In this document: positions 39,394-52,620 of the stretch, in pieces
Layout: every line of letters begins with the position of its first letter
Numbering within the stretch: the first letter of the stretch is position 1
Program-made: the position numbers and the translations under genes
Source of the DNA: Onchocerca lupi
Lineage: Eukaryota; Nematoda; Chromadorea; Rhabditida; Onchocercidae
Reading direction: 5' to 3'
Assembly: GCA_028564675.1 (NCBI GenBank)
Contig: JAOVVO010000369.1
Location: forward strand, 1-64,000
Length of the DNA: 64,000 nt
The notes under the pieces: generated by a model
Databases searched by the model: none
Told to the model about the DNA's origin: nothing
The model's input: only the letters and a program-made list of their open reading frames with translations

Positions 39394-40178
39394 TCTGATC
39401 TCAATTTTAAATTGTTTCCATACGGGTATTTGATGATGTTACACTAATCGTACTGTTTTCGACACATTTAGTCTTACAATGTTTAAAAAAAATCTTACCA
39501 CATGTCATGTACAGGAACGTTTGTGTGTAAATGTAACAGATGTTCGAAAAAATATATTTTGCACGATTATGGCAATGACAAACACAAACATGTCCATATG
39601 AATGAATTGGAATCAAAAACAAAAAGTACTTTTTGATTTCTCAGGAGACCAAGGCATTCAAGAATTTTAAATGAATATAATTCTAAAAGATTCACGCATG
39701 AAACATTGAGAAATTTTTGTTCTCAATTTTTTTTAGTAATATGATCAGGTTTCAGTGAGCAAATGAAAAGGGAAAAGAGTAAAGAATAACAGTGGAAAAA
39801 AAAGTGATGGCATCGAGTATTTTCTTGAAAAGCGCTTTTCAGAGCAGTCATTAAAGAATAGAAATATTACTGGTAAATGCTAATTTCTTATACATAAAGT
39901 AGAGATATTTCATTTTTTTCATCTTCAGTTTTCACATAATTTGTGTACAAAGAGCCTAAAAAATTAAATACAGTTTTTTTTTTTTTTCACATCGATGCGC
40001 GGTTCTATCCTGTATGTCCTTCCAGTACTATGAAATAGCTGTATTGAATAATCGAACAACCAAGATTTTAAATTAGAAGGATATTTTTTTTTTTTTTTTT
40101 TTTGAAGACTAGAATTTTGAAACATAGAAATGAGGTGAAATGATGTGTTAGAATAAAATATATCACATGGCTGACAAT

Positions 40179-41997
40179 CTACATCAGAGAACATCTCGCT
40201 GGCTTCCCTTCCACGTTGTACCGCAATTTTCGTAGTTGTCCCGTTGATTTATACTTTTGAAGGAAATTCAGCTGTTTCTGATTAAGGGCGCCTCGTCGAT
40301 GTCTGAAACAGAATTTTCATCACAATGCAATACCGCTCATGACAAAGATATGGAAAAATCTTTTATTTTCTCTTTCAGCGAAAACTTCATTAATCTAGGA
40401 AAATTTAGCAAGATGGAAGTTCTGCTCCGGATATGTTTGTAATTCATAATGTTAAAAGGGCGCTCATGTTTATCACATTACTAATGCACTATTTCGTGAA
40501 ATGTTTTAGAAAGTTGCAGTAAATTTTATGATTTAGAAAGTTACAATAAAGAACCAAAATTTCTTCTTATCAAATCTTTCATGAACCGTTCTTACCACTA
40601 AATAGCAACTTTTGACGTATTCCACTTAAGGCCCCTTCATTTCACATTTACCAAGCAATGACTAGAAAGGAGCAGCGTACCGCCTGATGAGATCAACAGC
40701 ATCTTCGTATTTCATACCAGCTTCCATAAGAGCGATAGCTACAAGAACTGGAGCTCGACCTAATCCTGCTACACAGTGCACGGCAATGCACTGATTTGGA
40801 TATAGTTTAAAACTTTCTTTTGCTAAAGATAACCACTTGGTAATCAACTGAAAATGAATAAATTTACTGAATTATAAAAAGAAAAATCATCTTGAAGAAG
40901 ATGTCGCTAAATTTATATATGCGATATAATGAGTTCACCTGTGATTTTTTGATTTGACTTGGTTAAGCTATGAACATCATTTGTTACTATATGTTAATAT
41001 ACGTGAAAGCTGTTAGGAGAAATATTCAGAGTGAGTTTATCACAAATTTGAATATTCTACCAAAAGAAGAAGTTTATATAAGACTAAAACGAAATATTTG
41101 AAGATACTGTTATTCACAGTTGACCAGAAGCACAATCAGTTCACAGGATCATATCTATTCCAAGACAAAAAAAAAAAAATCATATTCTTAAATAAAAACA
41201 CGTAATAAAATCAGTCTTTTTTTCTTTTAAATAAATAAAAAGGACCTCAGGAGGTGGCGCACTACCATCATCGAATTCCCAGTCGAGTACATCAATACCA
41301 TTAACAATAAGTGGTGTTGTTGCGTACGTTGGTTCACATACCCTAACTACTGCTCGAGCATTATGCTTTTCAAGTTCCTAAAATTTTGGAAATATGGTGA
41401 GAAGTACTTCAATCTTTCAAGGACTTCCAAAAATTTCAAGAACTTTTTGTACATGACAAATCATTATTTATTGTTAATCAATTTTTAAACTGAGTATATG
41501 AAACTAGTAAATCACAAGAAGTATTAATAAAAAGAAAGAATCAAATATCTTTTATCACTCAACCTCTTTTGCTTAGAATTAGTTATCTGATAAAGCAAAT
41601 CATTATTTATTGCATTCCTGCACAATGCAATGTAGATAAAATATTTTTTTGCAATAATTACTACGATTTTTATGTAAATTGCAGTATATATATTGATGCT
41701 CCAATTGAAAATTTCTAAAATTACCGCTATTCCTCCACAGCAAAAGTATAATACTGGTGTTACACAAACTTGAACGGATCAACTTAATTTATGGAATTTG
41801 ATAGTTGGAGAAGACTTATATTTAAAGTGTTTGAAAAAAAGAATAACTTCGATGTAAGTGTTGATTGTTAAATCAGATGGTCGGTCAGTGATTAAAAACC
41901 TCATTTTGCCATATTGAATTTCGCTAGGTGCTGGCTTAAAATACGTATGAGTTAATCGTCTTGCAGTTGACGATTCCATTCTTTTTCCTGTTATCAT
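40179..41997 (-). CDS. prl-1: PRL-type dual-specificity phosphatase (PTP4A)
   Basis: Four minus-strand exons, in transcript order 41997-41848, 41377-41246, 40847-40681 and 40302-40179, give 190 residues. Hallmarks include PSEIQYGKMRFLITDRPSD near the N-terminus, VVRVCEPTY with the Cys that forms the regulatory disulfide in PRLs, the general-acid loop WEFDDG (WPFDDG in human), and the active site HCVAGLGRAPVLVAIALMEA (Cys nucleophile, CX5R). The tail is basic (RRHRRGALNQKQL) and ends CSLM, a CaaX box predicting prenylation and membrane attachment. In other animals PRLs act at the plasma membrane and endosomes and bind CNNM magnesium transporters. An in-frame ATG at 41979 is an alternative start. 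All catalytic residues are intact. Confidence 0.95.
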
Positions 41998-43122
41998 AAT
42001 TCACAACGGGCACCGAATTGCTATTACACACAAAAGTGTTGCTCCTTTCCTTTCAAACTGTAAGACATCAACTGTAATGAATCCGTGATAATAATAATGG
42101 ATAACAATAGTGATAAAAAATGAAAAGTTGGAAGTGGTAATAATAGAGAATATGATGGGATTGATGATTTCAATACGTAACTTATATGTGAGGAAAAATC
42201 AAAAAGCAAAGTGAAATAAACTGATCAAGTTACACGTAATTTTTCGTTCAAAATCACATTTTTTTTGAAAATGTTGATTTACTTTCTTCTTTTGGGATTT
42301 TTAAAAGGGTGCCCAATAAGTCTCTGATTTGTTTGGTTTTTTTTTTCCTATAAGAATAATAGTGCACCTTATTTTCGTAGCCACGCAATTATTGAATAAA
42401 TACTCCACCAATAAATATACCTGAAAATAAAGCTACATAGAACTGCACGGCTGCTTATTATTTCAAACTGTTAATGTCTATTTTTTTCCAGAGAATAACA
42501 TTTTTAAGAGTAACATCAATGAATTCATATGAAAAAATGCATTTCAATGATACTGCATTATTTGATGATATCTACAAAGACTGAAAAATTATTACTAATA
42601 ACTGAAATTTATAAGTTCTATAAAATGTTAAGTTATTTAAATTACTAAATTAAAGATACAAGTAAATAAATAAATAAACAAATGAATTAAAAAAGTAAAT
42701 AAATATATAAATAATGCATATTATTTTAAAAATTAATTTTTTAAATCCAAAAAAGTTGATATATCGAACATCACATATACTTCAGCACATTACTTTAATC
42801 TCTATTAATTTGGAAATTCTATGTTTGCAATCACTAGAAGAAATTATATTGCAATTGCATATCTTATATCATGATTTTCAGCTCTTAAAGCATTTCTCAT
42901 TGGAATGATCTATTTTGAATATGAAAAAAAATTGTTTTATTGTCAAAAGAAATCCAAGAAATACCATAAAAAATTCAAACATCTCAGGCTAGCAATCAAG
43001 AAGGTCATTCACAAACTGAGAATAATGAATATTAGACAAAATTGTTGGCATGGAGCAGGAATGAAAACAGCTCACTTTTTCTTTCGCCATACCTTCTTTT
43101 CCAATTACGGAAAAATTCGGAA
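41998..43122. other. Intergenic region between PRL and a rightward exon
   Basis: AT-rich DNA between two divergent starts (PRL to the left; the exon at 43,123 to the right). It contains a TAAA-rich simple repeat at 42662-42713. An overlapping ORF at 42905-43243 is in another frame from the exon at 43,123 and looks spurious. The PRL promoter is expected here, but no core element is evident. Confidence 0.5.
42662..42713. repeat. Imperfect (TAAA)n repeat
   Basis: A run of GTAAATAAATAAATAAACAAA-type units with interruptions. Confidence 0.8.
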
Positions 43123-45774
43123 ATGGCAGAATTTACCATCCGAACTCTTTATCAAAGTGCAGCTCTACTCTTATCAAATATTTCTAATGCAAAGGTACAA
43201 ATATGCAGTATCAGCAGCATCATCTCAACAGAAAAGAAACTAAATATCCGAACATGCGACAAGCCATTTGCCATTAGTGTAATGATACAGCAACACCGTT
43301 CTTATGCTACAAATGAAAGAGAGAAAAGAGTGGTGAAGAAAGATGAGAAAAATGTTAGAGGTGAGGAAAGGGCGCAGAGGAAGAGAATGGATATTTAAAT
43401 GTTGACCTTGGCAACAATCATATGACCTTTGCGATTATACTTTCTCATGTCGATTGATCATCTGCTTGCAATGAGATAATAAGCTTGGATCTAGTATTAG
43501 TAACTCGGTATTTGAAATACAGATTATAATCTCAGTTACTTCCTCAGTATGTTAACTGCTCCTTTATGAAAAATGATTTAAAATGAAGCATGGAACTTGA
43601 TTTCAGATTAAGCTGTATTTGTAGCGGAATATTTTGATTGACATCTATTGCTAGATGAAGAATAATCAGCATGGAAGACATCAAAGAAATGAGATTTTTG
43701 TAAGCCAATAAGCCATTAATGTTGTAAAATTTCAACGTGAACATTTCGACGCAGAAATTGCAATCAATCAAATATAATAACAAGACTCATTTTTCCCGTA
43801 AAATTCGTTTCTTCATATTTAAATGATTTTTATTCACTCTATTTGCTTCGATAGACATATTCCTCTTTAAAATTCAGTTATGTAATATGTTAAAATATAA
43901 ATAAAAATCAACTATAACTTATTAAGATAGTGAATGGCTATGGCAGCAGTAAAAAACAAAAAACTCACTACGAGTTGCAGATGATTATTTATCATTCCAT
44001 AGTCAGTCTTGACGATGGGCGTTAGCAATGCATGAATAAGCGGCTGTTTTCCTAATATCTCGAAAAATTAGAAAATTTTAATTATATAAAAAGTAAAAGA
44101 TGCTGTAATGATGGAATGAGGAAATTTAATCGCTTAGGCCTATAATTACTTTACAAACTCAATTTTTGCTTTTAATCATGATTCTTTCGCTTAAAATTTC
44201 AGTGCTATGTCAATACCCTGTTCGATATGCCCTTGTCTTCATTAGGATTTCTTTACAGTCTATTGATAATAACCAGATAATAATAACAAAAAAGAAAAGG
44301 GAAAAAAGAATTGCTAACAAAATTGCTAATTATCCAATAAGATGTCGTACTATGATTTGAACGAATGAAATCAACAACATGCACAATGCTAACTAGACCA
44401 GTAGACTAAAAACAACCATAATTTACTAGAAACTTTAGATACACTAAAAAACATTCCTTAGCAAAATATGTTTGTTGTCCAATTGCCAAAAAAAAATCTC
44501 ATTTCCATGCGACTTTAGTACATTTGAATAAATGAGGAACAAATTAAATAGATGGTCGGAAAGATTCATCATTAACATATAAACAAATAAAATCAACAAT
44601 AACACCTGACGTGACATCTAATTTGGGGATTTCTTTTCTCACATAATTCTAGCATAAAAAGACTAGGAGAATAATTTATAAAAATTACGTTCTAACACAT
44701 ATTTCCATATAAATCATGTAAATTCAATGCATGCATTTAGTGACAGAAACACAAAAAAATTAGAAAAATGAGAGAAAAATTCAAGAACTTTTCAAAAACA
44801 ACACAATTCTTTTGTTCATTCAAACATTCCACTTTTATGCAGTTATATGGATAAATCCAACCTACCCTTAATTCTCTTAAGTAAATATCCAAAAAAACTG
44901 GAAACAATCTTAATGAAAGAATTGAAAATTCCTGATTTATATAATGATACCAAGTCGTATGAGTAAAGAGTAAAGATGAGTGGGAACATAAAACGTTTTC
45001 GCATAAAAAACCATTGATGGTTAACAGAATAAGTTGACATGTAACAGTAGCTTTAGAAAGATCTAATGTAATAAGCATTTCCTCAGGAATAGGCTGGATT
45101 TATCCAATAAATAAATTTCTTATGATTATTGGTTACGAACTTACTGCATCTTTTTAAAATTAAAATCGATTCACCAATCACATCAGTTTTTCATTTTCCG
45201 GCACAAATAATGTGAAATGAATGAATTAACCTTTGAGGCAATGAAAATAATTATTGCACAAGAGAAATTAAAAACGAAATGTTTTCCATTATCTCATTTT
45301 CTATTTTAGAATATAATTTTATAAATTAAACAATGAGTAAATTGAATATGGGGAGAGAAAAAAAAAAAGAAAAAAGATGTTTAATAACTAGCCAAATTCG
45401 TAAAGAAAAGGACACTAGCTGGGAGTATTTCGTTGTTCAGAAAAAAACATTATTAGTGCACTAGATAGGAAAGTCCAACCCTCTACAAATTAATGCTAAC
45501 GTAACAGGTCGTCATGCTATTCATAATTAGATCCATAAATTAGCAATGATTCAGTATTTGAGTGATTTACACTGAAAATTTGACTTTAAAATTGTAAGAC
45601 TTTTCGGAGAAAAAGTCCATTACCACTCATGCCTGAATTGCATTATGTGTAATAACTCATATTATCAGACGTGTTCCAAAGAATGTCTGACAGTCCTACC
45701 TCCTATCAATATGATTTTAACACATCACAAACACTCTATCATTTCGCTATAGGCAGTTTTACTGGTGACACAAG
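43123..45774 (+). CDS. Unidentified gene with mitochondrial-type presequence (two exons)
   Basis: Exon 1 (43123-43360) starts at an ATG and encodes 79 codons: MAEFTIRTLYQSAALLLSNI at the start, no acidic residues apart from E3 for about the first 30, and later QQHRSYATNEREKR. That looks like a mitochondrial targeting sequence with an R-S-Y-A type cleavage region. It ends at a strong phase-1 donor (AGAG|GTGAGG). Exon 2 (45669-45774) has a good acceptor (ATATTATCAG), fits phase 1, and reads DVFQRMSDSPTSYQYDFNTS onward to FAIGSFTGDTR before a phase-2 donor. I do not recognise the product. Later exons were not found with confidence. The intron would be 2.3 kb. Confidence 0.4.
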
Positions 45775-48700
45775 GTTAAAACTTGAGTACTCAATAATTT
45801 TTCTTTATTTTGAATTAAAAAAAAAAAAAAAAACTGACCTTGGAACAATAAAGAAGAAAATTGCAGTTGGGAATAATTCTTTGCAACAATCCAACTGCTT
45901 AATTATTGCACCTGCAGAAACAGTAAAACTTTCACTGTACTTAAGTTTCACTGGTCATACAAACACAAAGACAAAATTCAATAGTGCTGTGCTCGACAAT
46001 ATTCTCCAACTTCTGCGCTTAGGCTGAAAAAGCTTTTATTACTAACTGATTAGTTATTGAGGCAAAAATGAATCATTAAATGTTAATGGGTTCTAGTATA
46101 ATAATAAAATGAGCAAAAATCATTGTAATAGACTGCCATAGCTTTCTTCATAATTGATATCAAATATTAAATAAAATAAGCAAAAAAATGAATATGATGT
46201 AACTAAATGAAGCGATTACAACTTGCTTCAGTTACATGTCTTCTGTATTCAGTTTTATTCCCAATAAAAAATAAAGAAAAATGTTCTGACGTTCAGTTCA
46301 GTTGGCTAGCAAATGCATTATTACATATATTCAAGAAACAAGCACTTGAAGGATATAGGGAGAGGAAGTTAATATCACATGCGTAAGATATCATATTTTC
46401 CAGTTTTTTTTTTCGATAAAATTCGAAAGAATCAAAGATCACGAGAATATTCAAAACTGAAAAGAAAAAAACAAAAGGCTAGATTTAAATAGAAATTAAC
46501 AAAAATGTGAACAATACCAATAACGGTTTCAATAAGAATTTAAATGATACAAAACTGGATTAATGTTGTTGCAGTGCAAAATCAATCAATGACGTATAAA
46601 ATTGCTTATTCCAAAGTCGTTACTGTGTTGTTGTTCAATCCTTGCTAAGTACGAAATTCAAATTAAATTAATTAGATTAGCAAAATGTTTTAAATAAACT
46701 ATGTAACTGACAGCTTAATCGGCACATGAAGTTAATGTAATTAAACAGCTAACATTATATGTTCTTTTTAGGGAGGTTGATGGATGCTTGATCATATTGG
46801 AGATGAAATATACCAAAAAATAATTTAGATCTTCGGAATTCACAAATCATAAATTATATAGATATGAGATTATAAGCTCAATCTTTTTGAAAAACTAAAA
46901 AAAATTTCTAAAACCAATTTCGGCTAATGAGCCTGATGTAAATGTACTCTCAACGCAATTAAGAAAGTTCATTAATAATTATAACAGGAAGAAGATAATG
47001 CTTGATAATTTATAGAGTTAACAGGAATTAAATGTAGCGCTGATGCTTGCGAATAAATTTTAAATGAGAAAAAAAGGAAAAGAGTTTTGTTGTATAAATA
47101 GCATGAAGCGATTCTGACTGTTTTTAATTTTTTATTTTTGCTATAGCTAGCAAGATTTTTTATTCTTCAAATTGAAGATCACTTGATTAGTAATGGCCTA
47201 ATAGAAAATATTTAAGTCGAATAAATTCCCAAACTACATAGCAATAATCAGCAACAAATTCAAAAAAAAATATCATTCGATAACATCATTGCAATCTCTT
47301 GTTTAACTCGAATTATATAAATATCTCTAGAGCATTTAAAATTCGAAATAAACGGTTATAATTCAAGAAAACTTGTGAAAGAAACAAAAGAAATATAAAT
47401 ATTGAGCAGATATTTCACTTAAATTTCTATTATATTTTTTTTCATTAAATAAACTAGCAACATTTATGCTAAAATTTTGTTGTCCCGCATAAAATTCATT
47501 GAATTTTTCTCGGTCAAGCTTTCTTTAAATATCAGTGCATGAATGAATGAAAACAAACAATTTAACATTTGTTGTAAACAATTATCACCTCTTATGGAGA
47601 AATTCACTGCATAGCCTATTCCCATCACTTCAAAAAATTGATTCCTTTTTGAATATATTATATGGAAAATAAGTGAATAACTATTGATTGAAAATAATAA
47701 TTGTTAATTGAAAGAAAAAACTATTGACTGAATAACTGTTGATTGTTTATCAAATAAATTTCTCTTTTTTTTGCTTTCATTCATCTCTATGCTTTACAAC
47801 TTGGAAGGTATTTTACGGTTTAAAGAAAGTTGGACTGATTTAAAGAAAAGTAATTAAAAAAATCTTATTTACTAGTAATTCTAAACTTTGCGCAAATTTA
47901 TTGCAAAAAATATGTCAATATACATGTATTGATCATAATGATATTGCAAATAAAAAAAAAGCAAAGAATATTCATGTTATATAGTGGTTAAACAAATTAA
48001 AGAGTTTATGGGTATAACAAGTATCGCTTAGCTTAAATAGTTTTGCAATTTTATTATCTTTCCAAGCTAAACGATATGTATGTATGAAACTATGGAAAAC
48101 CATGAAATATAAAAGAAATTTTGAAATATCATTTGGAATAACATTTTTAAGAACGAAACTTGTTAAGTTTCTTGCTTTATTTCGCATTATAGGAGGAGAA
48201 ATATAGTGAGAATAGTAATAATTCATCGAATTACTCAGTAATAGATTTTTTATTATATTAAGTTTATTTTATCTAATATGTGGACTTAAGAAATCGTAAG
48301 TGAATATTCGACTTTTTTATATATTTTATAAAAAAATATAAAAAGTCAACATCTAATTAGTCTATTTCTGCTTCTAAAAATCAAATGAAAAACCAGATTG
48401 ATAATCGATCAACTGAAAAGGAGGCTTACTGAATCAAGTTTTAATGCCAAATTGAATATGTCAGAATTACCTAATAACTAAAAAAATGCAAGAACAGATA
48501 TGTTTCAGCTTATACAGAAACAAAAGAATTTACTCAAAACAATTCACAACTTTAATAACTAGAAACTTTTTCAGTATTGATAAATGATTCAATAATTTTA
48601 TTCTTTTTAGTTGCTATTTTTGCGTCATAAATCAAAATAGTCAATCGCTCAATAAAAAATTCTGCATATTAAAGTACTTTAAAATTTAATGTGATTCTGG

Positions 48701-50608
48701 TTGATTTCGTAAGATGCTTAACAAATGACGTCATATATTTAGTTAATGCGATAAAAAAAGAAGCTTACTTAAACGGATCAAATATCATTACGAATGTTCC
48801 TCTCGTCATATAACGTACTAATGCAGATGTCGGAAAGACAATATCGACTCATTTGACTTCAAAGATTTTAACTATGACGATAAGCATAATTAATATCTTT
48901 TATATCGTGAAGAAATTAAAGAGAAAAAGAGGAATGAAAAAGGCATATAATCATAGGATTCAACAAATTTTCTTCCTTTAAATCTCCATAGTGGGACGAT
49001 ATTGAAATTATTTCTGCCACACAACCAATTTCATAGAAGGATACCACAGACAAGTTAATCATTAAATTAAGCGCATACTGATAAACATAAAACTTTTTCT
49101 TAGAAAGATAACACTTTGCATATAAGTATACAAATACTAAGTCTAATGTGACTGAAGTAGCTGAAGGGTATCATATTTGTCCTTTTCGAATACTGCACTG
49201 TCGTTTCTTCAGAATGAAATAGACTATCATAAAGAATATTCTCAAATATAAAATACATATATCCACACGAAATATTATATTAAAGAATAAAAATAATTTG
49301 TTGAAATCTTTCTGGTTTCATTTTTTTTTTTTAATTTTGCCACAAAATGCATTTTTCAAATATTGTTCATCCGATTAAGTTTGACAAAAAGACAAAGAAA
49401 ATTAAGCAATGTGCAGTTATCAAAAGAAAAAGACTCAAGAACAATTCCTTTTCATATTAATCCTATATTTATTTTTTCTTTAACTGAGTTTCTAAACTCG
49501 ATATATCAAGAGATTAAAATTTCATTTTATAGGCTAATTATGTTTTGTAAATTATATGATCAAGACAAGATCACAGATGTATCTTTACCCAGCTTGAGTT
49601 AGTATATTTTCGCCAAGCTGAAATACAATCGTAACCTTGATCATGAAGTGCTTTCAGCAATGAAACATTCACACTATTCATCCTTCTGATTATCAATATC
49701 ACTAAGTAACACAACAATTTATAGTTGTTACACGAAAGGCGATGTAATGGTGAATTAAGAAAAATGCAAATATGTAAAAACAAAGAAAAATGCAAATATA
49801 TAAAAGCAAACCTGAAAACCCTTTGCAGTGAATAAATAACAACTACCATTACACAATAAGTATGTGTTACTTGTGACGCGTATCCAAATGCGATACGAAC
49901 CAAAACTGTTTTGAAGTTGAATTGGAATTGGAAAAAAGTAAGCCGACAGAATAATACTTTGGTTTGATTGGTGTGCTCTGGAAACAGGATTTTCGAAGGA
50001 CTGCAAACGGAATGTTCGAAAAAAAAAAAAAAAAAAAACGCAAACGAAAAGAAAAAAACTGGGCAGATTAAGGATGAACAACGCATATGAATATTATAAA
50101 TTTGATGAATTAAAAAGATAAGCTGATCTGAAAACGACTGTAAATTAATAGTATCAATCAGTCAATTAATGCCATATTTTTATTATCAGAAAACATTTCA
50201 TTTAATTGTGAGAAATAAGGCGCTCATGAGAAAATTAATTTGCAAATATTTAAATGGCTAATCAATTTTATTAATTCAAGAAGGATTTAATAAACTTTAC
50301 TTGGGAAACTAGCAATTATGAAAGGATAATTTTTTTTCTAACCCTTATTGACGAACAAACTTATATAAATACGAAAATAAATTGTTTTAAATCGAATAAT
50401 TCTATTCAAGATATGACATAGGTAGATGAATAAATTATACTTCTGATGTTTGAACATCGAGATGATTAATGACATATGCTTTGTCATAAATAAACAAACA
50501 GAGAGGAAAATATAGGTGAGTGAAATGTGAATATTTACCGAAAATGCTTTGTATGTGCTACCGTGCCTCATGAATGTGCATGAGCAAACACTCATTCCAA
50601 ACATACAG
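45775..50608. other. AT-rich region, no recognised gene
   Basis: It may be intron of the unidentified gene to its left or plain intergenic DNA. The longest open frame, 49571-50086 (-), is dominated by Phe from a poly-A tract and overlaps a second open frame, so I treat it as spurious. Another at 44737-45078 (-), just left of this stretch, is similarly unconvincing. Confidence 0.5.
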
Positions 50609-50758
50609 TTCAATAAATCTACCAAAACAGCACTTTATCGCGACATCAAAATGGCTGTTGAAAAAAGTCAAAAAACAAAAACAACCTCTGTAAACTCTAA
50701 AGCAATCCAAAAAATACTGTCATATATTAATCAGTTAATTCGAGAACAAAATAATTGA
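50609..50758 (+). CDS. Possible terminal exon, unknown protein
   Basis: A 49-codon frame plus TGA stop follows the acceptor CCAAACATACAG in phase 0. It encodes FNKSTKTALYRDIKMAVEKS and ends in an amphipathic stretch (AIQKILSYINQLIREQNN). The composition is more protein-like than its surroundings. It could be the last exon of the gene starting at 43,123, but an intermediate exon converting phase 2 to phase 0 would be needed. An internal ATG in a good context (AAAATGG at 50651) could alternatively make a 35-residue peptide. Confidence 0.25.
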   Translation, partial: FNKSTKTALYRDIKMAVEKSQKTKTTSVNSKAIQKILSYINQLIREQNN

Positions 50759-51101
50759 ATTGATGATGCCAGAAAAAAAGTTAATAAAGTCGGATATCAA
50801 AATGACCGTATGATTGGCTCCTTCTTCCCTGTCCTCATAACACTTCGTAAATAAGTAACATAATAATCAAATGCAAAGTAATTTTTCCTCCAGATGGAGA
50901 GTTCATGACAACCATTCAAATTTCTCCCTTCCAACTAATTTTAACTAAATAAATTTCTATTGCAAATGTTAAAAATAGTTGAAACTCTTTTGGAGGAGTG
51001 TTTAAAAAGGATGGAATGTGAAATTAATGATAAGAAATGGCATATCCAGTCTTGGCCTTATCTTTACTCAACAGATAACATATTTTCCAGTCCAATCCTT
51101 C

Positions 51102-51166
51102 CCATATATGAACCAACAACTAGGCCACTCTAGCCTTTTCCATATATAGACCAATAACTAGGCCAT
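51102..51166. repeat. Imperfect direct repeat, about 38-bp spacing
   Basis: CCATATATGAACCAACAACT followed by AGGCCA (from 51102) recurs as CCATATATAGACCAATAACT plus AGGCCA (from 51140). Confidence 0.75.
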
Positions 51167-51441
51167 AATTCATATTCTTCACAAATTTCTGTTAGAATTA
51201 ACGCAGCCCAAAATATGTGTCAAGATGAAATGAGCGAAAAATGGCATATGTAGAACGGGATAATTTAAATCTGCCCTGCATTATTTGGTATTGGAATACG
51301 GGGGAGGAATAGAACAAATATATCGATTGAATCGAATGAAATTGAATTTTGATGAGAAATTGATATCATTATGCTATAATAATAGGAAGAAAGAATAATG
51401 GGAATATATTTATATATATGATAGGATATTGATCGAATAAT

Positions 51442-51762
51442 TTATTTAATGATTATTAATCCGGGATTTCCCGCTTCATATGTTGAGATCATTCGTAGGA
51501 AGAAAGAAGATAGGAAAAAAAAAAAACTTTCGGATAAATATTTTCTTTCAACGAATAGATTTAAATGTGAAATGATAAACAGAATGAAAGTTAGTACGAT
51601 AATGATAGCAATCAAATAATACAAATGCTTTAGTTGAAACGAAACTTGATGAATTGAGGAAGGGTCTATGTCTCCTTGGATGACACATAGTTCCGCAGGT
51701 TGTGTCATCCGAGGGGACAGATAGCAATATCGGGAAGAATGAGAGGACGAAGCTTTTAATCG
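51442..51762 (-). CDS. Possible terminal exon with transmembrane segment
   Basis: After a minus-strand acceptor (CTGTTTAG, ending just above 51762) an uninterrupted 106-codon frame runs to a TAA at 51442. It starts RLKASSSHSSRYCYLSPRMT, then TQPAELCVIQGDIDP, and has one clear hydrophobic helix, LYYLIAIIIVLTFILFIISH. The first ~140 bp are GC-richer than the flanks, as coding sequence often is here. The part after YLSE crosses a poly-A tract (reads poly-Phe) and may instead be intronic. I recognise no family, and no upstream exon was found. It overlaps a strong hairpin at 51670-51718. Confidence 0.3.
   Translation of the reverse strand, partial: RLKASSSHSSRYCYLSPRMTQPAELCVIQGDIDPSSIHQVSFQLKHLYYLIAIIIVLTFILFIISHLNLFVERKYLSESFFFFLSSFFLRMISTYEAGNPGLIIIK
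51670..51718. repeat. 18-bp inverted repeat (hairpin)
   Basis: GTCTCCTTGGATGACACA pairs over 18 positions with TGTGTCATCCGAGGGGAC (two G.U pairs on the + strand) around a 13-nt loop. It is GC-rich in an AT-rich setting. It may be a structured RNA or simply part of the open frame on the minus strand. Confidence 0.6.
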
Positions 51763-51897
51763 CTAAACAGATGTGAAGCAAGCAAGTAAAATTGCTAGTT
51801 AGATAAATGAATGATTAGACTAAACTTTCCTCTTACCCTCTCTTCTTCGTCTCTCTAATTATCCAAATATCACATTATCTTTCCATCTCCTTGTCAT

Positions 51898-51936
51898 CTC
51901 TCTCCCTCCCTCTCTCCCTCTCTCTCTCTCTCTCTT
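51898..51936. repeat. (CT)n polypyrimidine tract
   Basis: CTCTCTCCCTCCCTCTCTCC is followed by an uninterrupted CT run to about 51936. Confidence 0.85.
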
Positions 51937-52390
51937 GCATTTCATTTTCTCTTTCTATTCATTTTTTCGAAATGATAAATATTTGTCTCTTACATATTTG
52001 TTAACATTTTTCTCATTCCTACGATTTTAGCATTTTTTTTTTTTCCAATGATGTTTGATTCTCATCTTTCCCTGTCTTTTTATCTTTCTGCAAATTTTCA
52101 GATCTGTCAACATTTCTCGACTAAACTCGTTGATGGCTTAAAGTTTTGGCGGAAACTTTTCAATTTTTAGTCCGATTATGATGTCAATCAATTAATTAAG
52201 TACTATATTGCTATTAATTAATTGCTATTTTGCCATTCCACTTCATCATTATTCTCTTCTCGATAGATTCCATGCAGGTATGGTATGGTACTTAATGGAT
52301 GGTATCATTAATTCAGTATAGTTTTATGTTTCTGACATTTTTTGCCTAATTGCTCAGTGATGAAATTATAAATATCTCTTCGAAACTAAA

Positions 52391-52620
52391 CGAAGAGGTC
52401 AAAGGATACGATGGAGATGATTTAGTGAAAAGGTCAAAAAATATGATGGAAAAGAATTGGACGAAAATTTTTCCGCTATAATTTTTTTTGCAAATGAAAA
52501 ATTGGAAAATGATTAAGAAGAAATTATCCACTGATAAAATTACGAATGCATATCCGTAGATAAACAAAGAGGTCAAAGAGTACGAGAAGAAGATGGAGAA
52601 TTGAACAAAAATTCTTGCAA
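52391..52620. repeat. Degenerate GGTCAAA-containing repeat
   Basis: Three imperfect copies of ARRGGTCAAARRRTAYGA start near 52393, 52429 and 52568. The last two are each followed by GAATTGRACRAAAATT. On the + strand the copies read NEEVKGYDG and NKEVKEYEK in separate short frames, so the repeat might be a relic of a coding repeat. Confidence 0.5.

Noticed and set aside
40662..40680. Apparent early C-terminus of PRL (RRYAAPF then stop)
   Set aside because: This is read-through into intron. The GTACGC donor before it joins in phase to the exon at 40302-40179, restoring the normal PRL tail and CaaX box.
49571..50086. 171-codon minus-strand open frame, the longest in the 43-55 kb stretch
   Set aside because: It is rich in Phe from a poly-A tract, overlaps another open frame of similar length, has no splice or domain signals, and looks like an artefact of low stop-codon density.
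51670..51718. Hairpin as a firm microRNA call
   Set aside because: Outward pairing beyond 18 bp is weak, no known seed fits, and the sequence lies inside a plausible coding exon, so it is kept only as an inverted repeat.
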